DNA of 43,504 nt. It comes from Chloroflexota bacterium (GTDB lineage: Bacteria; Chloroflexota; Dehalococcoidia; Lucifugimonadales; UBA3495). The stretch covers positions 1 to 43,504 of the forward strand of contig JADFPD010000006.1 of assembly GCA_022562475.1 (NCBI GenBank). Direction: 5' to 3'. Numbering within the stretch: position 1 is the stretch's first letter; each line of letters starts with the position of its first letter. Below, piece by piece: positions 8,009 through 15,941 of the stretch. The position numbers and the translations under genes were made by a program. The notes under the pieces were generated by a model. The model saw only the letters and a list, made by a program, of their open reading frames with translations, was not told where the DNA came from and ran no database searches.

Positions 8009-8236
8009 GTACCCCCGGTGGTCTGCAACCACCCGGCCTTCCTTAAGCACCAACTGCAGCTTTCGCAGGTTCTCGATTTCGGCCAAGGGGTTGCCGTCGA
8101 CCACTATCAGGTCGGCCAGCTTGCCTGGTTCCACCGTGCCGAGTACTGGCCCCACGCCGCACATCTCGGCGGCGTTCTTAGTGGCGGCGGTCAGCGCCTG
8201 CCAGGGGAAAGCCTTTTTCGAGTAACAGAGGTCCAT
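8009..8236 (-). pseudogene. Remnant of amidohydrolase C-terminus
   Basis: Positions 8009-8206 align without gaps to 9331-9528, the 3' end of the nearby amidohydrolase gene, with about 16 mismatches in 198. The translation still reads PWQALTAATKNAAEMCGVGP and ADLIVVDGNPLAEIENLRKL, but the first four-fifths of the enzyme, including every metal ligand, is missing. The original TAA has become TAC, so the frame runs on into unrelated sequence. A start codon exists at 8236 without family sequence around it. This is a decayed partial duplicate rather than a gene. Confidence 0.8.
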
Positions 8237-8251
8237 ACTTGACTCAGGCGA

Positions 8252-8260
8252 TGCTATACT
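8252..8260 (+). promoter_or_regulatory. Extended -10 promoter for DinB/SCP2-type gene
   Basis: TGCTATACT (8252-8260) is an extended -10 element about 58 nt upstream of the start at 8319. No -35 at normal distance is seen; a TTGACT at 8239 is too close (10-nt spacer). Confidence 0.4.
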
Positions 8261-8318
8261 CCGATTCCCATGAGACCATGGGTCTAGCCTTCATAAAAAT
8301 CCGCAAGGAGACAGATGC

Positions 8319-9158
8319 TTGACATCACCGGAAGGGCGGCTAGAAATACTCCGGGCCGAGACTGAAGGGTTAGCGGATTTCCTCGGAGGATTGCCCAAAG
8401 AAGCTTGGGACCTCCCCAGCGCGTGTGACGGGTGGTCTATCGCCGACGTTGTGGCGCACCTGACCCTTACCAGAGGATTTTCTCCCTCCAGGATAATGAG
8501 GGCCATTCAGGACGACGCATCCCCCGATGACCAAAGTCCCCACCTCAGAATTGATGATGTTGATCCGGCGACCGACGCGGAAGAGGCGATTGCCTTAAGT
8601 AATGAATTGGGTGGAAATCTTCTGAAAGAATTTATCAAGGCTAGTCGAGGAATCGTCGACGCATTGGCGAAAATCGGACCTCAAGAATGGGACAAGACGG
8701 TGTTCCGGCCGTCACGACCTGAACCAGCCCGGAATGTCGTTGACATCTTCATCTGCGAATTTGCCGTACACGGGTGGGATATTCGTTCCCGCTTCGATTC
8801 GCAATCGGGATTATCTCCTGAATCCGTGGCTGTGATGGTAGAACGTATCCCGAAACGAGGTACGTGGTGGTCATTTAGGACTGAAGCGGGCTTTGCCCCA
8901 TCGCCCATAAGATATCGGTTCAGGGCTACAAAACCGACCCGATATCAGGTGGATCTTGTGGTAACAGAGAAAGAAAGGTATATGGAAGTGACAAGCAGCG
9001 ATGATGCCCATGTCACTTTTCAATGTGATGGAGATACCTTTGTATTTCTGATGTACGGACGTATCGGACCGGAAGCAGCGATCGCAAGCGGCCGGATGTC
9101 CTATACGGGCGATCAGAGGCTAATGAGCGCCTTCGTCCAGCGCTTTACCGGCGGTTAG
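8319..9158 (+). CDS. Maleylpyruvate isomerase N-terminal/SCP2 domain protein
   Basis: A 279-residue cytoplasmic protein. Residues 1-170 match the mycothiol-dependent maleylpyruvate isomerase/DinB-like four-helix fold: WDLPSACDGWSIADVVAHLT (metal His in VAHL), then FICEFAVHGWDIR with a further metal-type His. Residues 200-279 look like an SCP2-type sterol-carrier domain (GDTFVFLMYGRIGPEAAIAS). Members bind a metal, and many act as thiol-dependent transferases or are of unknown role. Start TTG 8319 lies 8 nt after AAGGAG; an overlapping ATG at 8315 opens only a short frame. It stands alone between leftward genes. Confidence 0.75.
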   Translation: MTSPEGRLEILRAETEGLADFLGGLPKEAWDLPSACDGWSIADVVAHLTLTRGFSPSRIMRAIQDDASPDDQSPHLRIDDVDPATDAEEAIALSNELGGNLLKEFIKASRGIVDALAKIGPQEWDKTVFRPSRPEPARNVVDIFICEFAVHGWDIRSRFDSQSGLSPESVAVMVERIPKRGTWWSFRTEAGFAPSPIRYRFRATKPTRYQVDLVVTEKERYMEVTSSDDAHVTFQCDGDTFVFLMYGRIGPEAAIASGRMSYTGDQRLMSAFVQRFTGG

Positions 9159-9330
9159 GCAATACACCGTCAGTCTTCAATGGCCAACCGGGCTTCTACC
9201 AGGGGATAAATTTGACCTTTGCCGTCCTTCTGGTCGCGCTCGTTGCTTTTACGCCGCCCTTTGAGAGCGAGTGATCCAGATTCGTGGGGATATCGATCAA
9301 CCGATCAATCTGCGCCAGGAGGGCGGGTCG

Positions 9331-10536
9331 TTACCCCCGGTGGTCTGCCACCACCCGCCCTTCCTTCAGAACCAACTGCAGCTTCCGCAGGTTCTCGATG
9401 TCGGCCAATGGGTTGCCGGCGACTACTATCAGGTCGGCCAGCTTGCCCGGTTCCACCGTGCCGAGTTCAGGCCCTACTCCGCACATCTCGGCGGCGTTCT
9501 TGGTGGCGGCGGTCAGCGCCTGCCAGGGAGTGGCACCGCACTTCACCCATAGGCCCAGTTCCAGCAGCGCCGAGTCGCGCATTGGCGAGATGTCCGAACC
9601 CAAAGCCATCTTGACGCCGGCGGACAGCGCTGCCTGGAACGACCGGCGGTGCTCTTCGGCCGCTGCGTCGGCCCGCACCACCAAGTCCGGCGCGAGCTGC
9701 TTGCGGGCGGCGTAAGCCTTCTCGTGCTCGGATGTGGCCAAGTTGGGCGAAAGTTGGCTGATGCTTAGGGTGGGCACATACCAGGCGCCGCTGCTGACGA
9801 AATCGGTGATGCAGTCCTCGTCGGTGATATAGGCATGCTCCACGCTGTGGGCGCCAAGCTTGATGGCCATCTTCACGGCCTCGGGGTTGGTGGCATGGGC
9901 CATGACCGGAAAGTTGCGCTGGCGGCATAACGCGAATGCGGTCTCGATCTCCTCGGGCAGCAGGAACGATTCGGTGTGCCGGTCCCAGCGCGGCCCCATG
10001 ATGCCGCCGGAGAGGTTCAACTTGATGTGGTCCACGTCGTGTTTCATCTGGTCGCGGATGGCCTCGGCGTACCCGTAGGGGCCGTCGCACTCCCTGGCGT
10101 GCCCGGAGGTCAGGAAGTGGCCGCCGGTGGTGGTCAAGAAGTTCCCGCAAGCGAAGACCCTGGGCCCGGCCGGGCCCGGCCCCTCAAAAGCCCGGCGCCA
10201 GGCCACGTCCATGAAATGGCCGGCCCCGCCGCTGCGCACGGCAGTTATTCCAGCCTCGACCAGCCCGCGTTGCAGGTTCTGGCCGAAGGCGGCGGTTAGT
10301 TGGGCCACGGTGGTGCCCGCCGGGTTGGGGTGTTGGGGGTGGATGTGCACGTCCCAAAGTCCCGGCAGCAGGTAGGAACCTTCCAGGTCGATCACGCGGT
10401 CATCGGACGTGTTGGCGGGCGGCCCGGCGTCCCGGACATCCAGGATGCGCCCGTCCTCGATCACCACCGTGGCCTGGGCCTTGGGGTCGGGGTCTACGCA
10501 GTCGATGACGTTGCAGTTGGTCAGTATCAGGCGCAA
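9331..10536 (-). CDS. Amidohydrolase family protein
   Basis: A 401-residue metal-dependent amidohydrolase. Metal-ligand motifs are H64-I-H66 (LWDVHIHPQ), Lys in HIKLNLSGG, His in VMAHATN, His in SVEHAYITD and Asp in ALGSDISP, followed by the C-terminal GKLADLIVVAGNPLADIENL. There is no signal peptide. It begins 20 bp after the stop of the FAD-dependent oxidase, in one leftward operon, which hints that the oxidase and hydrolase act in the same pathway (amine oxidation followed by amide or cyclic-imide hydrolysis; inference). The last 198 bp were duplicated at 8009-8206. Confidence 0.88.
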   Translation of the reverse strand: MRLILTNCNVIDCVDPDPKAQATVVIEDGRILDVRDAGPPANTSDDRVIDLEGSYLLPGLWDVHIHPQHPNPAGTTVAQLTAAFGQNLQRGLVEAGITAVRSGGAGHFMDVAWRRAFEGPGPAGPRVFACGNFLTTTGGHFLTSGHARECDGPYGYAEAIRDQMKHDVDHIKLNLSGGIMGPRWDRHTESFLLPEEIETAFALCRQRNFPVMAHATNPEAVKMAIKLGAHSVEHAYITDEDCITDFVSSGAWYVPTLSISQLSPNLATSEHEKAYAARKQLAPDLVVRADAAAEEHRRSFQAALSAGVKMALGSDISPMRDSALLELGLWVKCGATPWQALTAATKNAAEMCGVGPELGTVEPGKLADLIVVAGNPLADIENLRKLQLVLKEGRVVADHRG

Positions 10537-10556
10537 GGCGGTTTCTCCCTGTCAGG

Positions 10557-11792
10557 CTATTTAAATGTGATGCACCGGGCCGGGTCGGCCTCGGTTAGAA
10601 CCGGCGCCGGGTGCCCGGTGTGGATGTAATCGGCCAGCAGCTTCCCGGCCATAGGGCCGCGTCCGAACCCGGAAGACGCCAAGCCGGTCACGACAAACAG
10701 GTTTTCGTATCCGGGAATCTTGCCGATGATTGGCTTCCCATCCATGGAAAAGGGCATCAACCCGGCCCAGGTGCGGCTGATGGACAGCCTGCCCACCAAC
10801 GGAATCACTTCGGACGCCTGGCCCCGGTTGACTTCGATGCCCTCCGCGTCGGGGGTGTAGTCGTACCCGGACAACCGCCGGTCGCCTCCGAAGATTATCT
10901 CGCCGTTCCTGCTCTGGCCGCCGTAGAGGTGGCGAGTTATCCGGGTCTCACCCTTATGAGTAAGTTCAGGTGGAAAGTCGTCCGGAGGCTGTTGGTCCGA
11001 TTTCATCGAGACTCGCGACCCCTGGCCGGAGCTCCAATCAAATTGGGATTCCGTGGAGGTAATCACATGAAAGATGCTGGGCGGCGCGGGTTCCGTAGCC
11101 CACATCTGGCCTTTGACGGGAGTGACGGGAATCTCTATTCCAAGCATGTTGCCCACCGGCTTTGACCAGGCGCCGACCGCCAGGACCAGGGACCTGGTCC
11201 TGAATTCTCCCTGGCTGGACCGTACCTGCCATGATCCGTCCTGCTGTTGGGTCAGCGCTTGGACGTCGTGCCCGGTCTTGATATCGGCCCCCAAGGCGGC
11301 GGCGGCCTGACCGAAGGCCACGGTGGCTTTGGTTGGATTGGCGTGGCCCCGCTTGACCAAGAACACGAACCCTGCCAGGGACTCCGACGCCTCGGGTTCG
11401 ATGGTGCGAGCTTCCCTGGCCGTCAGCAACTCGGCGTGGTAGCCCTCAGACTGGAGCCGGAGCACGCGGTCCCGAGCGAAATCCGACTGCTCGGCCGTAT
11501 GTATGGCCTGCAGGCCGCCCGGAGCATGGAACTCGATGTCGTACCCCATGTCCAGTTGTAGCGTTTTGAAGATCTCGAAGCTGCCTGCGGTCAGGTACGA
11601 CTGCAGATCGGGGTTGTTGCCCCAGCCCATGCCGCCCAGCCCGCCGGCATTGACCCCTGACGCCTCACTGGCAATGTCCCCTCGCTCCAACAGTGTGACC
11701 CGTTCGCCCTGTTGCGCCAAATGAAACGCGGTTGCGACGCCGCAGATGCCGCCCCCGATTATCAGTACATCGGACTCATTCGAGTTGGCCAA
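10557..11792 (-). CDS. FAD-dependent amino-acid/amine oxidase (DAO family)
   Basis: A protein of about 411 residues with an N-terminal dinucleotide-binding site (DVLIIGGGICGVATAFHLA, then LLERGDIASEASGVNAGG). The rest has the D-amino-acid/sarcosine oxidase layout: GHANPTKATVAFG, LVLAVGAWSKPVG, GRLSISRTWAGLMPFSMDGK and a C-terminal FVVTGLASSGFGRGPMAGK that closes on FAD. Expected chemistry is oxidation of an N-substituted or D-amino acid. The frame extends upstream to a TTG at 11828, but that codon overlaps a well-formed -10 box, so TTG 11792, preceded by AAGGGG, is preferred. It is first in an operon with the amidohydrolase. Confidence 0.85.
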   Translation of the reverse strand: MANSNESDVLIIGGGICGVATAFHLAQQGERVTLLERGDIASEASGVNAGGLGGMGWGNNPDLQSYLTAGSFEIFKTLQLDMGYDIEFHAPGGLQAIHTAEQSDFARDRVLRLQSEGYHAELLTAREARTIEPEASESLAGFVFLVKRGHANPTKATVAFGQAAAALGADIKTGHDVQALTQQQDGSWQVRSSQGEFRTRSLVLAVGAWSKPVGNMLGIEIPVTPVKGQMWATEPAPPSIFHVITSTESQFDWSSGQGSRVSMKSDQQPPDDFPPELTHKGETRITRHLYGGQSRNGEIIFGGDRRLSGYDYTPDAEGIEVNRGQASEVIPLVGRLSISRTWAGLMPFSMDGKPIIGKIPGYENLFVVTGLASSGFGRGPMAGKLLADYIHTGHPAPVLTEADPARCITFK

Positions 11793-11827
11793 GAGAAAAT
11801 CAGACCCCTTGATTGAAAGTTGAGCCA

Positions 11828-11856
11828 ATCATAGGCGCGGGCATGGTACCGGTCAA
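11828..11856 (-). promoter_or_regulatory. Sigma70-type promoter of the oxidase-amidohydrolase operon
   Basis: On the minus strand TTGACC (11856-11851), a 17-nt spacer and TATGAT (11833-11828) precede the oxidase. This placement excludes the upstream TTG as start codon. Confidence 0.65.
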
Positions 11857-11968
11857 TGAATAGGCCAGAAAAGACATGAGGTATTCCAGGAACGACCAAA
11901 AACCCCCACGGGCATTCCAGCGAAGCCTGGAATGACGAGGGAGAAGGCCTCGGGTCGACCAGATTGCC

Positions 11969-12120
11969 GTAGGGGCGGGTTTCCAACCCGCCAGGTTGTT
12001 CGTAATCCACGCTTGTGACCGCCTAGAAACCTGTGGGCCAGCCTACCTCTATTCAGCGTCATCTTCGCTTCTACAAGCACGTTGGCCAAGCAAAAGGGCA
12101 GGTTAGAAACCTGCCCCTAC
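11969..12120. mobile_element. MITE-like element, copy 1 (152 bp)
   Basis: It begins GTAGGGGCGGGTTTCCAACC and ends with the near inverted complement (GGCAGGTTAGAAACCTGCCC then CTAC), giving about 24-bp imperfect terminal inverted repeats; each end is also self-complementary. It is non-coding and too short for a transposase, so it would be mobilised in trans if at all. Confidence 0.6.
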
Positions 12121-12234
12121 GCACGGTTGACGGGATTCATATGGGTTTAGAGAATTCTCTGCTGGCGATTTCGAGTGGATTCCGGCGAAAGCCTGGAATG
12201 AGGAGGGAGAGGGCCTCGGGTCGACCAGATCGCC

Positions 12235-12386
12235 GTAGGGGCGGGTTTCCAACCCGCCAGGGCGTTCGTAATCCACGCTTGTGACCGCCTAGAGACCTGT
12301 GGGCCAGCTTACCTCTATTCAGCGTCATCTTCGCTTCTACAAGTACGTTGGCCAAGCAAAAGGGCAGGTTGGAAACCTGCCCCTAC
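12235..12386. mobile_element. MITE-like element, copy 2 (152 bp)
   Basis: Same length and ends as copy 1, with a few substitutions such as GTTGGAAACC for GTTAGAAACC. It lies just beyond the minE end of the min operon and may act as its terminator, because both ends can fold into hairpins. Confidence 0.6.
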
Positions 12387-12448
12387 GCGCTCCGCCGAAT
12401 CCACGACATGGCCGCGGCCATAATTGCCTGATTTGATAGACCCGAACC

Positions 12449-12754
12449 CTATGTCGAGGGCGCCGGTGTCAGGTCGCTAAGGTCTTTGACCTCGATGTTG
12501 GAGACCAAGACCGTCAGGTCGTCCAGGCGGCGGACTTCAAATTCCATGAAGTCGTCGTCCACGACCATGTATTTGGAGACTACTTCCCAGATCTCCTTCT
12601 TCATCTCCTCCAGCTTCTCCGGGGCCAACTCCAGCCGGTCTTGGATCAGCACCAGCTTGAGCCGCTGTTTGGCCGTGTCCTTGGAGAGCATTTCCGTGGC
12701 CTGGTCCAGTTCCTTGCCGGTTAGATTGAAGAGCCAACGTAGTAGTTCACGCAT
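12449..12754 (-). CDS. minE: Cell division topological specificity factor MinE
   Basis: A 101-residue MinE. The N-terminal MRELLRWLFNLTG resembles the membrane-targeting helix, AKQRLKLVLIQDRLELAPEK is the conserved MinD-contact and anti-MinCD segment, and EFEVRRLDDLTVLVSNIEV is the dimer strand of the topological domain. MinE stimulates MinD ATPase and drives its release from the membrane, placing the division site at mid-cell. Its start overlaps the minD stop by 8 bp, so translation is probably coupled. Length is slightly above the usual 85-95 because of a C-terminal extension. Confidence 0.95.
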   Translation of the reverse strand: MRELLRWLFNLTGKELDQATEMLSKDTAKQRLKLVLIQDRLELAPEKLEEMKKEIWEVVSKYMVVDDDFMEFEVRRLDDLTVLVSNIEVKDLSDLTPAPST

Positions 12755-13565
12755 GAGAATAGGCCCTCCCGTTCATGCCGACCATCCCTTTGAACCTCGA
12801 GAACAGCCCATTCTTGGGTTCCAGGTCCATCAATGGGATATCCTCTCCATCCACCCTGGAAGCGATACGCAGGAACGCTCCGCCGGCAGGCGACTTGGTG
12901 TTGTGGACCACCGGTATCCCCCGGTTGGCCGCCACGATGGTTTGTTCGTCGGCGGGAACCAGACCGATAACCTCAATCGCCAGCAGGCTTTCCACGTCTT
13001 TCTGGTCCATCATGTCCCCGCGCCTGACCATCTCGGGGTCGATGCGGTTGATGATGAGCTTCGGGCGGTGCAGCCCCGACGACTCCAGCAGACCAATAAT
13101 GCGGTCGGCGTCCCGGATGGCCGATACCTCAGGAGTGGTCACGATGATCGCCTCTTGGGCCGCGGCGGTGGCGTTCTTAAAGCCCTGCTCGATACCCGCC
13201 GGGCAATCTATGAGCACATAATCGAACTCTTTCTCAAGTTCGGCGCACATCTCCCGCAGCTGTTCCGGTGTGATGCTGTTCTTGTCCCGGGTCTGTGCCG
13301 CGGGAATCAGATACAACTCGTAATCGTGCTTGTCGCCAATCATGGCCTGGCTCAGTTTGCATGTGCCTTCAATGACGTTCACCAGGTCATAGACGATGCG
13401 GTTCTCCAGACCCATAATGACGTCCAGGTTGCGGAGGCCGATGTCGGTGTCGACTACCACGACCCGGTGGCCGCGCATGGCTAGACCGGTGCCGATGTTG
13501 GCGGTCGCGGTGGTCTTGCCCACCCCGCCTTTGCCCGACGTTATTACGATCGTCCTACCCGTCAT
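12747..13565 (-). CDS. minD: Septum site-determining ATPase MinD
   Basis: A 272-residue ParA/MinD ATPase. The deviant Walker A SGKGGVGKTT (10-19), VVVDTDIGLRNLDVIMG, FDYVLIDCPAGIEQG (Walker B) and a C-terminal amphipathic membrane helix (NGLFSRFKGMVG) are all present. MinD recruits MinC to the membrane and is displaced by MinE. The ATG overlaps the last 11 bp of minC and the 3' end overlaps minE, making a tightly coupled minC-minD-minE operon in the standard order. Confidence 0.96.
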   Translation of the reverse strand: MTGRTIVITSGKGGVGKTTATANIGTGLAMRGHRVVVVDTDIGLRNLDVIMGLENRIVYDLVNVIEGTCKLSQAMIGDKHDYELYLIPAAQTRDKNSITPEQLREMCAELEKEFDYVLIDCPAGIEQGFKNATAAAQEAIIVTTPEVSAIRDADRIIGLLESSGLHRPKLIINRIDPEMVRRGDMMDQKDVESLLAIEVIGLVPADEQTIVAANRGIPVVHNTKSPAGGAFLRIASRVDGEDIPLMDLEPKNGLFSRFKGMVGMNGRAYSHA

Positions 13566-14391
13566 AAGGTACTCCTTTGTTGTATCTAGCGAACCGGCCC
13601 GCGAAGGGGGCTACGTGGATGGAACGGCTCCGCACGTAAGCGATCTGAGGGCCGGAGGCAGACAATTTTGGCTGGCGGTGCGCTGTAACCGGCGCGACGC
13701 CCAGAAATTTACCGATCTGAAACCGGGGCGAGGGAAGTTCCAGGGCGATGATCACGGCCTTGTTGTCCCCGGAGGCCCCGGCATGGACCCATCCCTTGAG
13801 CGAGCCGAACACAACTATGTCGCCGTCGGCCCTGATCTCCGCGCCGGGGTTCACGTCCGCCAACACGACCACATCCCCTTGGTGGTGCAGGGTCTCTCCA
13901 GACCGGAAGGTGGATTTGATGAATAGGGCCTCGGTGATGTTCCGGTTGCGGGCCCCGTTCTTGTTCTGGCGGCTCTTCAGGCTCTCGATGATCGATTCGA
14001 CGGCGCTCTTGGATTTAGCGGAGGTCTGTGGCGCCTGCTCCGGCAGCACAACCTCGTTGTGGGCCGCCGGTTTGGCAGGCCCGCCATCGGTTGTTGGCTT
14101 GGCTTCTATCTTAAGGTCGCCGCTATCCAGGGACTCGGGTGCGAACCAGAAGCGGGTCACCTTCAGTCCCGAGTTGGTCTCGATGATCGACTTGATCTTG
14201 GCCAGCTCATCCCGGGCCAGCATCCGTTGGCCGACATTTATGGTGATGTCGCCCTTGGACCACAAGCCGCTCTTTTTGGACAAGTAGTCCTTCAGTTCCC
14301 CCGCCACAACGTCGAAGGGAGCGTTTTCGTCAATGACAAAGGCCACGTCGGTCCCCCTGGCTATAACCTGCACCACGCCGGTCTTCAGCAA
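13555..14391 (-). CDS. minC: Septum site-determining protein MinC
   Basis: A 278-residue FtsZ-assembly inhibitor. The N-terminal domain (1-95) binds FtsZ; residues 95-150 form a polar Ala/Pro/Ser linker; the C-terminal beta-helix carries FRSGETLHHQGDVVVLADVN, GAEIRADGDIVVFGSLKGWVHAG and IIALELPSPRFQIGKF, the classic MinC signature that binds MinD. An in-frame TAA lies 10 codons upstream and no ATG or GTG intervenes, so the start is TTG 14391 with GAGG about 8 nt before it. The residues after about 255 (SRSIHVAPFAGRFARYNKGV) are longer than usual. Confidence 0.93.
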   Translation of the reverse strand: MLKTGVVQVIARGTDVAFVIDENAPFDVVAGELKDYLSKKSGLWSKGDITINVGQRMLARDELAKIKSIIETNSGLKVTRFWFAPESLDSGDLKIEAKPTTDGGPAKPAAHNEVVLPEQAPQTSAKSKSAVESIIESLKSRQNKNGARNRNITEALFIKSTFRSGETLHHQGDVVVLADVNPGAEIRADGDIVVFGSLKGWVHAGASGDNKAVIIALELPSPRFQIGKFLGVAPVTAHRQPKLSASGPQIAYVRSRSIHVAPFAGRFARYNKGVPYDG

Positions 14392-14690
14392 GGGGCCCTC
14401 GTGAACTTGAAGTGATTCTTAGATGACATCCCACCCACTTCCACTCTCACCTTATGTCACCACAATTATTTCAGCCGGATAGGCTCCGGCACAATGATTT
14501 ATTGGTCATATTTTAAACAAAATTTAAGATAATGTTGAATATTGAGCCTGATCGAGCTTTTTGAAGAACCGATCCCAGCATGAAAAAGCGAGGTGTGTTG
14601 CCCAGCAATGGGTTGACGGATGACGCCTAGATCTGTTTTCCCAGGACCCCGCCGAATCATCCCAATAGCCGGAACGGCGTTGCCTCGTCC
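14392..14690. other. Intergenic region upstream of minC
   Basis: About 300 bp with an AT-rich centre (14490-14545) likely to hold the leftward min promoter, and a small hairpin (GCCGGA..TCCGGC near 14473-14489). No gene is seen. Confidence 0.4.
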
Positions 14691-15914
14691 CTATTTCGTC
14701 AGGAACTCGCACGGACTGCCTGGTGAGGGCTGGTCAACCAGGATCCGCTCAAAGTTTTCTGCGGCGAACTTCGCCTGGGTGGACGGGGAGAGATCGGACA
14801 GCCAATTACGTACGACCGTGGCGCTACGGGCCACTCCGGTGGGTTCCTCCCAACTGGCGAGAAACGGCCCGTCGAGTCCGACGACAAACCGGTCGCTATA
14901 TCGCTCGTAAAGGTCCTTCCACCGGTCCGGCAAGCGCCCGTCGCCAGAGCGTAAATAACGCGACTCGAAGCCCGGAGCGATATCGGCATATAGGTTGGGA
15001 AATTTTTCCAAGAGGTCCGCGATCTGGTCCGGGTCAGCCTTCCTGGCGTGTTGGGCGGTTGACCCATCAAGGGTCTTTATATGGGTCTGGTGGGCCCAGA
15101 TAACTTTGGTTGTCGGGTTTCTTTGTAGCGCCCGTTCCAGGGCCGGGACCGTAGCCGCTGTGGTCTCCATGTGCACGATCAGGACGGCGTTATGCTTGGC
15201 CGCCAGGCACATCAGGTCTTGCACGCCTGGAGAGTCCATCGGGATGGTGTAATCCCCGGCTTCCAGAGACGTCCCAGCCCCCGTTTCTGCAGAGAACCCG
15301 TAGTGCCGGGATAGGACCTCCCCTACACCGCGAAATTTTCCGGTTGCAAGCTGGCCATCGACATACTCTAAGACATCGCGAGAGATGGGCGAAACTCCGT
15401 TCAATCCAATAAACGGTATAACCCGGTCGGGGTACCTCTCATACGCGGCGAGGGTCCGCTGCTCTCTTGCCGGCCCCCATTTACTCTTAAGCGCCATGAG
15501 CACGATCTTGCGCACTGACAGTTCGTCCATGACGGAGATCATGGCCTCCGGAGTGAGGTCCAGCGGAAGATGATTATGGGCGTCGAGAATGGGAATTATC
15601 TTTGGCGTTGAGGTAGCCGCTAACGATCTAGCCGCCGTCGGCCGGGGGGTCGGCGGTGCAACAGGGGTGGATGCTGGCAAAAGGGTTGGTGTTGGCGCGG
15701 GAATGGCGGTGGGCATCTGCGTAGGTGAATCGAGGGGCGCAAGGGTTGGTATGGGAGTTTGGGTAGCCGCCGGGGTGCCAGACTGGCCCGGTGTGAAAAC
15801 AGGCGTTGGCGCTAACACCGAGGTTGGCGTAACGGTGGTGCATGCCGCCAAGCCCAGGGCGGACAACACTAGCATTGAGGCCCAGAGCCGAGGTTTAGGA
15901 ACGGATAGCGCCAT
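14691..15914 (-). CDS. Lipoprotein with amidohydrolase_2-type TIM barrel
   Basis: A 407-residue predicted lipoprotein. MALSVPKPRLWASMLVLSAL is a signal peptide and LGLAAC ends with the lipidated Cys25. Residues 26-105 are a Pro/Thr/Ala-rich tether (PTPTLLPASTPVAPPTPRPT) that would hold the enzyme off the membrane. The remaining 300 residues form an amidohydrolase-2 barrel: DAHNHLPLDL carries the HxH-type metal site, VHMETT and WAHQTH carry later histidines, and VVGLDGPFL supplies the last Asp. This fold is used by decarboxylases and lactonases; no substrate is assignable. ATG 15914 is preferred to an upstream TTG (15929) because it gives a normal signal peptide. It follows the thiolase gene by 27 bp. 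Confidence 0.8.
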   Translation of the reverse strand: MALSVPKPRLWASMLVLSALGLAACTTVTPTSVLAPTPVFTPGQSGTPAATQTPIPTLAPLDSPTQMPTAIPAPTPTLLPASTPVAPPTPRPTAARSLAATSTPKIIPILDAHNHLPLDLTPEAMISVMDELSVRKIVLMALKSKWGPAREQRTLAAYERYPDRVIPFIGLNGVSPISRDVLEYVDGQLATGKFRGVGEVLSRHYGFSAETGAGTSLEAGDYTIPMDSPGVQDLMCLAAKHNAVLIVHMETTAATVPALERALQRNPTTKVIWAHQTHIKTLDGSTAQHARKADPDQIADLLEKFPNLYADIAPGFESRYLRSGDGRLPDRWKDLYERYSDRFVVGLDGPFLASWEEPTGVARSATVVRNWLSDLSPSTQAKFAAENFERILVDQPSPGSPCEFLTK

Positions 15915-15941
15915 AAAAGGCCGGAACAAAAGAGCCGCCGG

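Larger units (their letters stand above)
11914..12388. repeat. Tandem direct duplication of a ~210-bp unit
   Basis: Unit 1 (about 11914-12122) and unit 2 (about 12179-12388) share most bases and are separated by 56 bp of unrelated sequence. Each unit has about 55 bp containing a short hairpin (ATTCC..GGAAT) followed by a 152-bp element with inverted ends. Open frames inside are products of the repeat and show no protein family. Confidence 0.85.

Noticed and set aside
11853-12355. Two similar frames starting MANVLVEAKMTLNRG
   Set aside because: They arise from the duplicated MITE unit, use TTG without a ribosome site, and show no protein family.
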